In this document: piece after piece, positions 51,175 through 58,868 of the stretch
Layout: each line of letters opens with the position of its first letter
How positions within the stretch are numbered: the stretch's first letter is position 1
NCBI RefSeq assembly: GCF_004570325.1
Contig: NZ_SPQO01000025.1
Location: 1-64,000, forward strand
Source of the DNA: Mycobacterium sp. PS03-16
GTDB taxonomy: Bacteria > Actinomycetota > Actinomycetes > Mycobacteriales > Mycobacteriaceae
DNA: 64,000 nucleotides
Reading direction: 5' to 3'
Translations under genes and position numbers: made by a program
The notes under the pieces: model-generated
Databases searched by the model: none
What the model was told of the DNA's origin: nothing
Seen by the model: only the letters and a program-made list of their open reading frames with translations

Positions 51175-52946
51175 CAGATCATCTCCTGCGTCGTGGCGGG
51201 TGTGACGGGTGGTTCCTCTTCGGTGGGGCGCCGGCCCCGGCGCAGCCGGGCGTCGACGTAGTTGACCAGATGCGTCAGCGGGATGGTCAGCGCGAGGTAG
51301 AACAGCCCGGCCGCCACCAGCGGGGACAGGTTGCCGGTCTGCGCGTTGAGATCGCGGCCCACCTGGAACAGCTCGCGCTGGTCGGCGATCAGGCCCAGGA
51401 AGTACACCAGCGACGAGGCCTTCAACAGCGAGATGAATTGGTTCATCAGCGCGGGCAGCACCCGCCGCACCCCCTGTGGGATCACCACCAGCCGCATCGA
51501 CGAGGAATAGCTGAACCCCAGCGCCCGCGACGCCTCCAGCTGACCGGCCTCCACGCTCTGGATGCCGGAGCGGAAGATCTCCCCGACGTAGGCCGCGGCC
51601 ATCAGGCCCAGCGCCGCGATGCCCAGCGGGAACGGGTTGTTGCCGGTCAGGCCGCCCACGACGGGTCCGACCCCCAACCCGATCAGCAGGATGATCACCA
51701 CCTCGGGCAGGCCGCGGAAGATGTCGGTGTAGACCCGGGCGGGCCAGCGCAGCAGCCGCGACCGGGAGATGCCGGCGACGGCCAGGCCCATGCCGAGCAC
51801 CAGACCGATCACCGCGGCGCTGACGGTGAGGATCAGGGTGTTGGGCAGCCCGGTCTTGAGCAGGTCGGGAATCGCCTGCTTGTAGAGCTCCCAGTCCAGG
51901 AACGAGTCGGCGAGCTGCGACAGCGTCGACTTCGGCGCGGCGGCGGTCGCGGCGGGTTCGTCGCGCTGCGCGGCGATCGCGTCGAAGTCGGGCAGCTCGG
52001 GCATCGGCGCGGCTTTGGAGCCGGGCTTCCAGCCCGGGGGCAGCGCCCGCGGCACCCAGTCGGAGTACAGCCGGGCCCAGGTGCCGTCGGCGATCACCGC
52101 GTCCAGCCCGGAGTTCAGCGCGTCGATCAGCGGCTGGTTCTCCTTGGCGACGGCGTAGGCGATGAAGTTGTCGAGGCTGAACGTGTTCTCGATGATCTGC
52201 GCCGGGTCGCCGGCCTGCACGGTGCCTTCGGCCTGCGCCGACGGCGCGACCCAGGCGTCGATCTGGCGGGTCTTGAGGCTGGCGTAGACGGTGTTGTAGT
52301 CGGGGAAGATCACCGGCTGCAGCCGCAGGGTGTCGACGACGTAGGCCTCCTGCACGGTGCCCTGAACCACGCCGATGCGCTGGCCGGGCGCGAGCTGGTC
52401 GAAGCTGGTGATCGGCGACCCGCTGGGCACGACCAGCGAGAAGTACCCGAAGTCGTAGCCGTTGGTGAACCCGACGGTCTGGCGGCGGGCGTCGGTGGTG
52501 GTGATCGACGAGGAGCCGACGTCGAAGCGGCGCGCGGCGGTCTGGGCGAGCAGCCCGGAGAACTCCGTGCCCACGAAGTTGACCTGCAGCCCGAGCTTGT
52601 CGGCGATCGCGCGCAGCAGTTCGTTGTCGAAGCCGGTGAACTGGCCGGCGGAGTCGATGCAGATGCTGGGCGGGGCGTCCGACAGCGTGCCGACGGTCAG
52701 CACCCCGGGGGTCGCGAGTCCCAGGGTGTTGACGTCGATGCTGTCGAGCGGCCGCACCGTCGGGGTGGTGTAGCGGTCGGCCTCCGGTCCGGTCGCGGCG
52801 GCGCCGAGGTTGGTCGGCAGCGCGCTGGCGCTCTGCACGCCCGGCGGGGCGCACTGGTCGACCTGGGCGGCGGCCGGGGCGGCGCACCCCAGGCCCGCGA
52901 CCATCAGGATCGTCGCGAGCAGGGCGGCCAGGCGTCCGACATTCAT
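51174..52946 (-). CDS. Amino acid ABC transporter, substrate-binding domain fused to permease
   Basis: A 590-residue fusion. A signal sequence (LAALLATILMVAGLGCAAPAAAQ) precedes a family-3 solute-binding domain (about 70-310: GVLTVGTLSDAPPSICID, FTGFDNELLRAIADKLGL, RFDVGSSSITTTDARR), then, after a linker, a HisMQ-type permease (about 355-575) with the EAA loop ASRALGFSYSSSMRLVVIPQGVRRVLPAL. Joining receptor and channel keeps the receptor at the pore. The Cys in the signal lacks a canonical lipobox. The ATG at 52946 was chosen because it directly begins the signal peptide. Confidence 0.92.
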   Translation of the reverse strand: MNVGRLAALLATILMVAGLGCAAPAAAQVDQCAPPGVQSASALPTNLGAAATGPEADRYTTPTVRPLDSIDVNTLGLATPGVLTVGTLSDAPPSICIDSAGQFTGFDNELLRAIADKLGLQVNFVGTEFSGLLAQTAARRFDVGSSSITTTDARRQTVGFTNGYDFGYFSLVVPSGSPITSFDQLAPGQRIGVVQGTVQEAYVVDTLRLQPVIFPDYNTVYASLKTRQIDAWVAPSAQAEGTVQAGDPAQIIENTFSLDNFIAYAVAKENQPLIDALNSGLDAVIADGTWARLYSDWVPRALPPGWKPGSKAAPMPELPDFDAIAAQRDEPAATAAAPKSTLSQLADSFLDWELYKQAIPDLLKTGLPNTLILTVSAAVIGLVLGMGLAVAGISRSRLLRWPARVYTDIFRGLPEVVIILLIGLGVGPVVGGLTGNNPFPLGIAALGLMAAAYVGEIFRSGIQSVEAGQLEASRALGFSYSSSMRLVVIPQGVRRVLPALMNQFISLLKASSLVYFLGLIADQRELFQVGRDLNAQTGNLSPLVAAGLFYLALTIPLTHLVNYVDARLRRGRRPTEEEPPVTPATTQEMI

Positions 52947-52991
52947 GGTTCCGAACCTAACCACCGCCGCCACCGGAGTGAATCGTTCGGG

Positions 52992-53657
52992 TCAGGGGGA
53001 GCGCAGCGAGCCCAGCACGCCGCGGCGGGTCAGCTCACCGACCATGAGCGTCGCCATCAGCTCGGAGCGGGCCAGGCAGGCGGCGCGGGCCGCCGCGGGG
53101 TCGCCGTCGCGGATGGCGGCGAGTTCCTGCGGGTAGGAGGGTCCGAACTGGGCTTTGAGCCGCGGTTGGGTCAACCAGAAGTCCGAGGCCACCACGGTTT
53201 CCGACGCGCGGATCGCGGCGTGCAGCCGGGGCCCGGCGTGCCCGTCGTTGACGGCGTTGCGGAACGTCCAGCACGCCTCTCGGAACCCTTTGACGTCGCG
53301 GGCGGCGCGCATGGTGTGGACGGCGGCGTCGAGGTCGGTCAGCAGACCGGGGGTGGGCGCCGCGGCGGCGCGGGCCGCGGCCATCCCGGTCAGCGTGCCG
53401 TACAGCTCGTGGTGTTCGCGCAGCGCGGCCTCGTCGAACCGCTCGACGAAGGCGCCCCGGTGGTAGCGGGTGGACACGATGCCGATGTACTCGAGATCGA
53501 CCATGGCTTCCTGGACCGGAACGCGGCTGATGCCCAGCGCCGCGGCGATCTCGTTGCGGTCGATGCGGTCCCCGGTGCGCAGCTTGCCGGTCAGCACGAG
53601 GCCGATCACGTGCGCGACGACCTGGTCTTTCTCCTTGACGCCGTAGTGCTTCGGCAT
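52992..53657 (-). CDS. GntR family transcriptional regulator (FadR subfamily)
   Basis: A 221-residue regulator with an N-terminal winged helix (VVAHVIGLVLTGKLRTGDRIDRNEIAAALGISRVPVQEAMVDLEYIGIVSTRYHRGAFV) and a helical FCD ligand domain with metal-type histidines. It matches Rv0043c, including the start MPKxYGVKEKDQVVAH, which sets the ATG at 53657. It lies between the ABC operon and the LLM oxidoreductase gene on the same strand and could control either. Confidence 0.9.
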   Translation of the reverse strand: MPKHYGVKEKDQVVAHVIGLVLTGKLRTGDRIDRNEIAAALGISRVPVQEAMVDLEYIGIVSTRYHRGAFVERFDEAALREHHELYGTLTGMAAARAAAAPTPGLLTDLDAAVHTMRAARDVKGFREACWTFRNAVNDGHAGPRLHAAIRASETVVASDFWLTQPRLKAQFGPSYPQELAAIRDGDPAAARAACLARSELMATLMVGELTRRGVLGSLRSP

Positions 53658-53726
53658 CCGCTGACTCCGTCCCCCGGGCCGGTGAGCGATGCGCCAGTGT
53701 CTCATGTGGGCCCGGGGTACGGGTGG

Positions 53727-54521
53727 CTATCTGCTGTCGCGCCAGCGGCACAGCGCCTCGGCCGCGGACAGGTCGTAGTCCGGGCCGTTGACGCCGATGG
53801 TGAGCAAGCTGACGCCGAGGTCGACGAGCGCATCGGCTTCGGCCAGCATGGCCTTCTCACCGCTCTCCGGTACGCCGGACGAGCGCTCGACCGCGGACGG
53901 GTCCCGGCCGACGTCCGCGCAGTGCCGGTCGAGCACCTCGGCTTTGCCCGGGTAGGTGCTGCGGTCGGTGAAGCCGTGCCAGATGTCGGCGTACTCGGCG
54001 ACCATGCGCAGGGTTTTGCGCTCACCCTGCCCGCCGATCAGGATCGGGATCTCGCGGGTGGGCGCCGGGTTCAGCTTGGCGAGCCGGGTTTTGATGCGGG
54101 GCAGCGCCTGGGCCAGGTCGTCGAGTCGGCTTCCGGCGGTGCCGAAGTCGTAGCCGTACTCGTCGTAGTCCTTCTGCTTCCAGCCCGACCCGATGCCCAG
54201 GATCAGCCGGCCGTCGCTGATGTGGTCGACGGTGCGCGCCATGTCGGCGAGCAGTTCGGGGTTGCGGTAGGAGTTGCACGTCACCAGCGCGCCGATCTCG
54301 ATGCGCGAGGTCTGCTCGGCCCACGCGGCGAGCATCGTCCAGCATTCGTAGTGCGCGCCGTCGGGGTCGCCGTAGAGCGGGAAGAAGTGATCCCAGTTGA
54401 ACGCGATGTCGACGCCCATGTCCTCGCAGCGGCGCACCGCGTCACGGATGTGGCGGTACTCCGGCGAGTGCTGGGGCTGCAGTTGGACGCCGATGCGGAT
54501 GGGGTGGGTCCCAGAGGTCAT
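53727..54521 (-). CDS. LLM class F420-dependent oxidoreductase
   Basis: A 264-residue luciferase-like flavin/F420 oxidoreductase: HPIRIGVQLQPQHSPEYRHIRDAVRRCEDMGVDIAFNWDHFFPLYGDP, then GIGSGWKQKDYDEYGYDFGTAGSRLDDL and PILIGGQGERKTLRMVAEYADIWH. Length equals Rv0044c. Mycobacterial members use coenzyme F420; the substrate is unknown. The ATG at 54521 was chosen by length and the MTSGTHPIRIGVQ start. A long palindrome lies directly upstream. Confidence 0.9.
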   Translation of the reverse strand: MTSGTHPIRIGVQLQPQHSPEYRHIRDAVRRCEDMGVDIAFNWDHFFPLYGDPDGAHYECWTMLAAWAEQTSRIEIGALVTCNSYRNPELLADMARTVDHISDGRLILGIGSGWKQKDYDEYGYDFGTAGSRLDDLAQALPRIKTRLAKLNPAPTREIPILIGGQGERKTLRMVAEYADIWHGFTDRSTYPGKAEVLDRHCADVGRDPSAVERSSGVPESGEKAMLAEADALVDLGVSLLTIGVNGPDYDLSAAEALCRWRDSR

Positions 54522-54538
54522 GGGTGCGTTTATCCCCT

Positions 54539-54600
54539 CGCGAGCAGACGCAAACTCGCCCCGATTCCGCCCTGTGCGGGCGAGTCTGCGTCTGCTCGCG
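54539..54600. repeat. Long near-perfect inverted repeat / stem-loop between phoX and the LLM gene
   Basis: Two 23-base arms (54539-54561 and 54578-54600) are complementary at 22 positions and enclose a 16-base loop. The arms read inward as CGCGAGCAGACGC and so on. It begins 10 bases past the phoX stop and ends 17 bases before the LLM start codon (in the leftward sense). No T-run follows, so it would be a GC-rich terminator of the mycobacterial kind, or a dispersed palindromic element. Confidence 0.85.
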
Positions 54601-54610
54601 GAGAACTGGA

Positions 54611-56692
54611 CTAGACGCCGATGTTGCCGTCGGTCTTCCACACCGCGACCACCGACGGGCGCGCGGTGCCGTTACCGCCCTCGGGCCAGCGCGACAGCGG
54701 GTTGTCGATGCTGTTGTCGTCGTTCTCACCCGGATGCTGCACACAGACCGTGACCAGATCGTCGGTGATGACGGGCCCGCAGGTTTCGGCGCCGAGCGGC
54801 ACGGTGAGGAACTGCTTGGTCTCACCGCGGTTCGGGCCGTCGAGCGCGACGGCGAACAGCCCGTCGTTGGAATCCAGCGCGTTGCCGTCGGTGGAGATCC
54901 ACAGGTTGCCGTGGCTGTCGAACGCGAGGTTGTCCGGGCAGGAGATCGGGCTGACCTTGGTCTTGTCGAAGCCGGCGAAGTAGGTGTCGGCGGCCGCGGG
55001 GTCACCGCACACCAGCAGCAGCTCCCAGGTGAAGTCCGTGCCGGCGTGGTTGTCGGTGATCTCCAGGACCTGACCGCTCTTGTTGTCGTTGCGGGGGTTG
55101 GCCGCGTCGGGGGCGGGCTCGCCGTCCGCACCGCGCTTGGTGTTGTTGGTCAGCGCGACGTAGACCTTGCCGGTCTTGGGGTTGGCCTCGAAGTCCTCGG
55201 GGCGGTCCATCTTGGTGGCGCCGGCCTTGTCGGCGGCCATCCGGGTGAAGACCGCGACCTCCTGGGGGGTGATGCCGTCGACCAGCGACTCGGCCTGCCC
55301 GCTCGGGCCGGACCGCAGCAGCGGCAGCCACGTGCCGGTCCCGGCGAACCTGCCCTGAGGCGGCAGGTCGCCCGAACCGTCGATCTCGTTGGCCGGGATG
55401 TCGCTGGACAGCTTTGCGACGTACAGCGTCCCCTCGTCGAGCAGGGTCATGTTGTGCGCCATCGCCGCCGGATCGGTACCGGGGCGCATCTTCTTGCTCG
55501 AGACGAACTTGTACATGTAGTCGAAGCGTTCGTCGTCGCCGGTGTAGGAGACCACGGTGCCGTCGTCGGTGATGTAGATGTTGGCGCCCTCGTGCTTGAG
55601 CCGGCCCATCGCGCTGTGCTTGACCGGCGTCGAGTTCGGGTCCCACGGGTTGAGCTCGACGACGTAGCCGAACCGGTTGGGTTCGTTGGGCGTGGCCACC
55701 AGGTCGAAGCGCGGGTCGAACGTCTCCCATTTGAGCGCGGTCGGCTCGAGGGAGACGCCGTAGCGGTCGAGTCGGTCGGCGTCGACCGGGTTCGGTGCGG
55801 GCGCACCCTCGGCGGCCCCGAAGTAGTCCTGGAAGTTCTCCTCGCCGGAAAGCACCGTGCCCCAGGGCGTCACGCCGCCGGCGCAGTTGGCGAAGGTGCC
55901 CGCGACGGTGCGACCGTCCGGGTCGGCGGCGGTCTTGACGAAGTCGCTGCCCGCGGCGGGGCCGGTCAGCGTCATCGGGGAGTCGGCGGTGATGCGCCGG
56001 TTGTAGCGGCCCATGACCGGCTTGAGGCCCTGCGGGGTGCGCTCCACCTCGAGCACGCCCATGCCGACGGCGGCGATCTCGACGTCGAACTGCTCGCGGG
56101 TGGGGGCGTCGGCGTTGTAGCCGGGGAACATGAAGATCGGGTCGACGTACTCGAAGTTGGTCACCAGCAGGAAGCGGTTCTGCTGTCCGGGGATCGGCAG
56201 GAGGCCGGCGAAGTCGTTGTTGAAGCCGAACTGACCGCGTTGGGCGGCGCCGGTCTGCTTGGTGACGTCGAATGCCGGGGCGCCCTCGATGACCGGGTCG
56301 CCCCAGCTGATCACCACGGCCTGCTCGTACCCCTCGGGGATGACGACGGCGTCCTCGCTGTTGGGGGCCACCGAGGCGAACTGCATACCGGCCGGGGTCT
56401 CACCGGCCGGGGCCTCCGACGAGGTGGGGGTGGCCGCAGGTTGGTCATTGCTGCCGCAGGCGGCCAGCACGGATCCGGCGCCGACGGCCAGCACGGTCAC
56501 GCCGGTCGCCTGCAGTACCGACCGCCGCGACACCTGCTTGACGATGTCCCCGAAGTACGCGTTGTCGCTCTTGTTGGGCACCGGCTTGGAGCAGGCGTCA
56601 CCGCACTTGTAGAGGCACGTCAGATGCTGACGCTTCGACTTTCCGTCATGGCTGACGATGAGGTTCAACGGCACAAGCGCCATAGCAGGCAT
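54611..56692 (-). CDS. phoX: PhoX family alkaline phosphatase (DUF839), Tat-exported lipoprotein
   Basis: A 693-residue PhoX-type phosphatase. After a cytoplasmic start with a small Cys cluster (LTCLYKCGDACSK) comes a twin-arginine signal SRRSVLQ (Arg56-Arg57) and hydrophobic stretch ending in the lipobox LAAC (Cys79), so it should be Tat-exported and lipid-anchored. The DUF839 beta-propeller follows (GVTPWGTVLSGEENFQDYFG, NRFGYVVELNPWDP, HEGANIYITDDGTVV, CPDNLAFDSHGNLWISTDGN). PhoX enzymes use Ca and Fe to release phosphate from esters. A Pho-box-like repeat lies about 86 bases upstream. Confidence 0.92.
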   Translation of the reverse strand: MPAMALVPLNLIVSHDGKSKRQHLTCLYKCGDACSKPVPNKSDNAYFGDIVKQVSRRSVLQATGVTVLAVGAGSVLAACGSNDQPAATPTSSEAPAGETPAGMQFASVAPNSEDAVVIPEGYEQAVVISWGDPVIEGAPAFDVTKQTGAAQRGQFGFNNDFAGLLPIPGQQNRFLLVTNFEYVDPIFMFPGYNADAPTREQFDVEIAAVGMGVLEVERTPQGLKPVMGRYNRRITADSPMTLTGPAAGSDFVKTAADPDGRTVAGTFANCAGGVTPWGTVLSGEENFQDYFGAAEGAPAPNPVDADRLDRYGVSLEPTALKWETFDPRFDLVATPNEPNRFGYVVELNPWDPNSTPVKHSAMGRLKHEGANIYITDDGTVVSYTGDDERFDYMYKFVSSKKMRPGTDPAAMAHNMTLLDEGTLYVAKLSSDIPANEIDGSGDLPPQGRFAGTGTWLPLLRSGPSGQAESLVDGITPQEVAVFTRMAADKAGATKMDRPEDFEANPKTGKVYVALTNNTKRGADGEPAPDAANPRNDNKSGQVLEITDNHAGTDFTWELLLVCGDPAAADTYFAGFDKTKVSPISCPDNLAFDSHGNLWISTDGNALDSNDGLFAVALDGPNRGETKQFLTVPLGAETCGPVITDDLVTVCVQHPGENDDNSIDNPLSRWPEGGNGTARPSVVAVWKTDGNIGV

Positions 56693-56777
56693 GGTCCTTC
56701 CCTGAAGACGGCCGCGGGCTGAGCGGCCGGAACGCGCGGAAAGTTACGGGAGCCGGGCTATCAGTCGGCAATCAGAA

Positions 56778-56794
56778 GGTGAACAGCGGTTGAC
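56778..56794 (-). promoter_or_regulatory. Pho-box-like direct repeat upstream of phoX
   Basis: On the minus strand GTCAACC and TTCACC begin 11 bases apart (the sequence reads GTCAACCGCTGTTCACC), resembling the PhoP/RegX3 direct-repeat boxes of actinobacteria (GTTCACC units every 11 bases). It lies 86 bases before the phoX start in the 198-base divergent gap, consistent with phosphate-starvation control. The other side of the gap has a TATATG -10-like hexamer at 56854-56859 facing the protease gene. Confidence 0.45.
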
Positions 56795-56890
56795 GGGCTG
56801 TCCGATAAGCGCAGCGTTTCCAGCGAATGTGCTCGCCGCCCCGACACGCCCGGTATATGTTTCCCCGAGCAACTAACGGAGGGGTCAATT

Positions 56891-58771
56891 GTGGCGGTGG
56901 GGGACAGCGCGCGGCGGCGGGCTCGGCGGTCGGAGGGTCTGCCGGTGCGGCGGTGGCTGCAGCTGGGCGCGGCGTCGGCCGGGGTCGGAGCGGGATTGAT
57001 GGGTTTCGCGTTGCTCGGCCCGACCGGTGTGGCCGGCGCGGAGACCGCGGAACCGAGCGCGCAGTCGTCGAGTGCGGTCGGTGACGATGCGCGGTCTGCC
57101 GACAGCACAGGCGCGGACGACACCGCCTCAGCAGACTCGGGGACCTCGGCAGGATCGGCCACCGAGGCTGCAGACGCGGACGACGAGGTGCAGGACGCCG
57201 AGGACGACACAGACCCCGACGACGTCGACGAGATCGCCACTGACGCCGAGGACCTCGACGACGAAGAAGCGGCGGAGGAGACCGACGCTTCCGGTGACGC
57301 CGAGCCTCCGGCGGCCACCGACACCGACGCGATCGACGAAGTACCCATCGACGAGCCCGAATCCGCCGACGACCCCGACGCCGTTGCGGCCGCCGCCACA
57401 AGGGCGTCGCACATCGACGACGAGGTGACGCCAGAGCCGCCGCGCCCGCCGGTGCCTGCGCGGCACACCGGGCCCGATACCTGGAGTGAGGTCGTCGGCG
57501 CGTCGATCTCGAATTGGACGCGCTCATCGGAGGGCTGGATCAGGTCGCTTCCCATCAACGGGGCGGCCAAGTACCACCTCGAAGGCGCCCTGTGGGCGAC
57601 GCGGCGCACGTTCTTCAACCAGGCGCCCACGGTGGCGCCCATCCAGATCACCGGCGAACTCGACGGGCCCATCGCCGGCACGGTCGGCGCGGTCGACCCG
57701 GACGGCGACCGGCTGATCTACCGGCTCGTCGGGAAACCCACGGAGGGCACCGTCGCACTGAACGCGGACGGCACGTACACCTACACGCCGGGTGCGAGCT
57801 TCGACGGTGTCGACAGCTTCCGCGTGGTCGCCGTGGACACGAGCAGGGGCATCAACCTGCTCGATCCGTTCCGGGCGCGGGCCACGGTGAGCACCGGTGT
57901 GGTCAACCAGCGCGCCATCACCTTCCACTTCAACTACACCACCGGCGCGGAGCACTGGACCCCCGAACGGCGTGCCGCACTGCAGGACGCCGCGGATGCG
58001 GTGCTCGTGTACTTCACCGTCACCAGCCCGGTCACCATCACCTACACCGTGATGGGCGAGAACGACCCCGCGTCGCACACGCTGGCCTGGGCTGACAGCG
58101 AGTACGTCAGCGAGAACCCCGGCTTCTGGCGGACGGTCGTGCAGGACAACATCCTGTCCGGCGTGGATGCGAACGGTGCGGCGGCCGACGGCGAGATCGC
58201 GTTCAACTTCGGTCACAAGTGGGGTCTGGGCAACAGCGTCGCCGCCGACGAGTACGACTTCGCCTCGACCGCGATCCACGAACTGCTGCACTCGTTCGGG
58301 TTCGGTAGCAGCGTGACCAAGCCCGGGGAGAACCAGGGCGACGCGCGGGCGATCTACGACAGCTTCCTGCGCACCGCCGACGGCGACCGGCCGATCACCG
58401 CCTCGTTCGAGTGGGATTCGGACTACGACCCGAACCTGCTGGGCCGCAACGGCGGTCTGTACTTCGCCGGGGAGAACGCCGTCACCGCCCACGGTGCGCT
58501 GGTGCCGCTGTTCACCCCGGATCCGTGGGCGCCCGGCAGCTCCATGCACCACCTCGACGATTTCACCTTCACCGGCGACAACCAGAAGATCATGAACGCC
58601 AGGACGGACAAGGGCCTGGGCATCCGCGTGCTGAGCCCGATGGAGCTGGGGATCCTGCGTGATCTCGGGTTCCGCGTCGACGCGCCGGCGCCGGGCACCC
58701 TCGCGCTGGCCTTCATCGGCGTTCTGTTCATCGGCCGGTTGCGCAAGAAGATGACCGCCGCGTCGAACTGA
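56891..58771 (+). CDS. Secreted Ig-like/HExxH metalloprotease-like protein with PEP-CTERM-like tail, copy 1
   Basis: A 626-residue exported protein. Parts in order: basic signal region (RRSEGLPVRRWLQLGAASAG ... GVAGAE, 1-50); acidic disordered region rich in Asp/Glu/Ala/Thr (51-185); a conserved collar with SNWTRSSEGWIRSLP; an Ig/cadherin-like domain (VDPDGDRLIYRL ... GTYTYTPGASFDGVDSFRVVAVD); a protease-like domain with HELLHSFGF (His463, Glu464, His467) and later HHLDDFTF and LSPMELGILRDLGF; and a C-terminal PAPGTLAL, hydrophobic helix, GRLRKK (599-620) like PEP-CTERM sorting signals. Activity and sorting are inferred. It starts with GTG after GGAGGGG. Tandem with copy 2. Confidence 0.8.
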   Translation: MAVGDSARRRARRSEGLPVRRWLQLGAASAGVGAGLMGFALLGPTGVAGAETAEPSAQSSSAVGDDARSADSTGADDTASADSGTSAGSATEAADADDEVQDAEDDTDPDDVDEIATDAEDLDDEEAAEETDASGDAEPPAATDTDAIDEVPIDEPESADDPDAVAAAATRASHIDDEVTPEPPRPPVPARHTGPDTWSEVVGASISNWTRSSEGWIRSLPINGAAKYHLEGALWATRRTFFNQAPTVAPIQITGELDGPIAGTVGAVDPDGDRLIYRLVGKPTEGTVALNADGTYTYTPGASFDGVDSFRVVAVDTSRGINLLDPFRARATVSTGVVNQRAITFHFNYTTGAEHWTPERRAALQDAADAVLVYFTVTSPVTITYTVMGENDPASHTLAWADSEYVSENPGFWRTVVQDNILSGVDANGAAADGEIAFNFGHKWGLGNSVAADEYDFASTAIHELLHSFGFGSSVTKPGENQGDARAIYDSFLRTADGDRPITASFEWDSDYDPNLLGRNGGLYFAGENAVTAHGALVPLFTPDPWAPGSSMHHLDDFTFTGDNQKIMNARTDKGLGIRVLSPMELGILRDLGFRVDAPAPGTLALAFIGVLFIGRLRKKMTAASN

Positions 58772-58868
58772 CGCCAGGGCCGGGACACGTTCGGCCGCAA
58801 CATCCTTGGGTGCGCCGCGGGCGCGCGCCTCACATGTATCCACAACACGATGACACGAAGGGTCGATG

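Noticed and set aside
51270..54614. An open frame of more than 1100 codons on the plus strand
   Set aside because: It runs antisense to three recognised genes (permease fusion, GntR, LLM) and has no domain or ribosome site.
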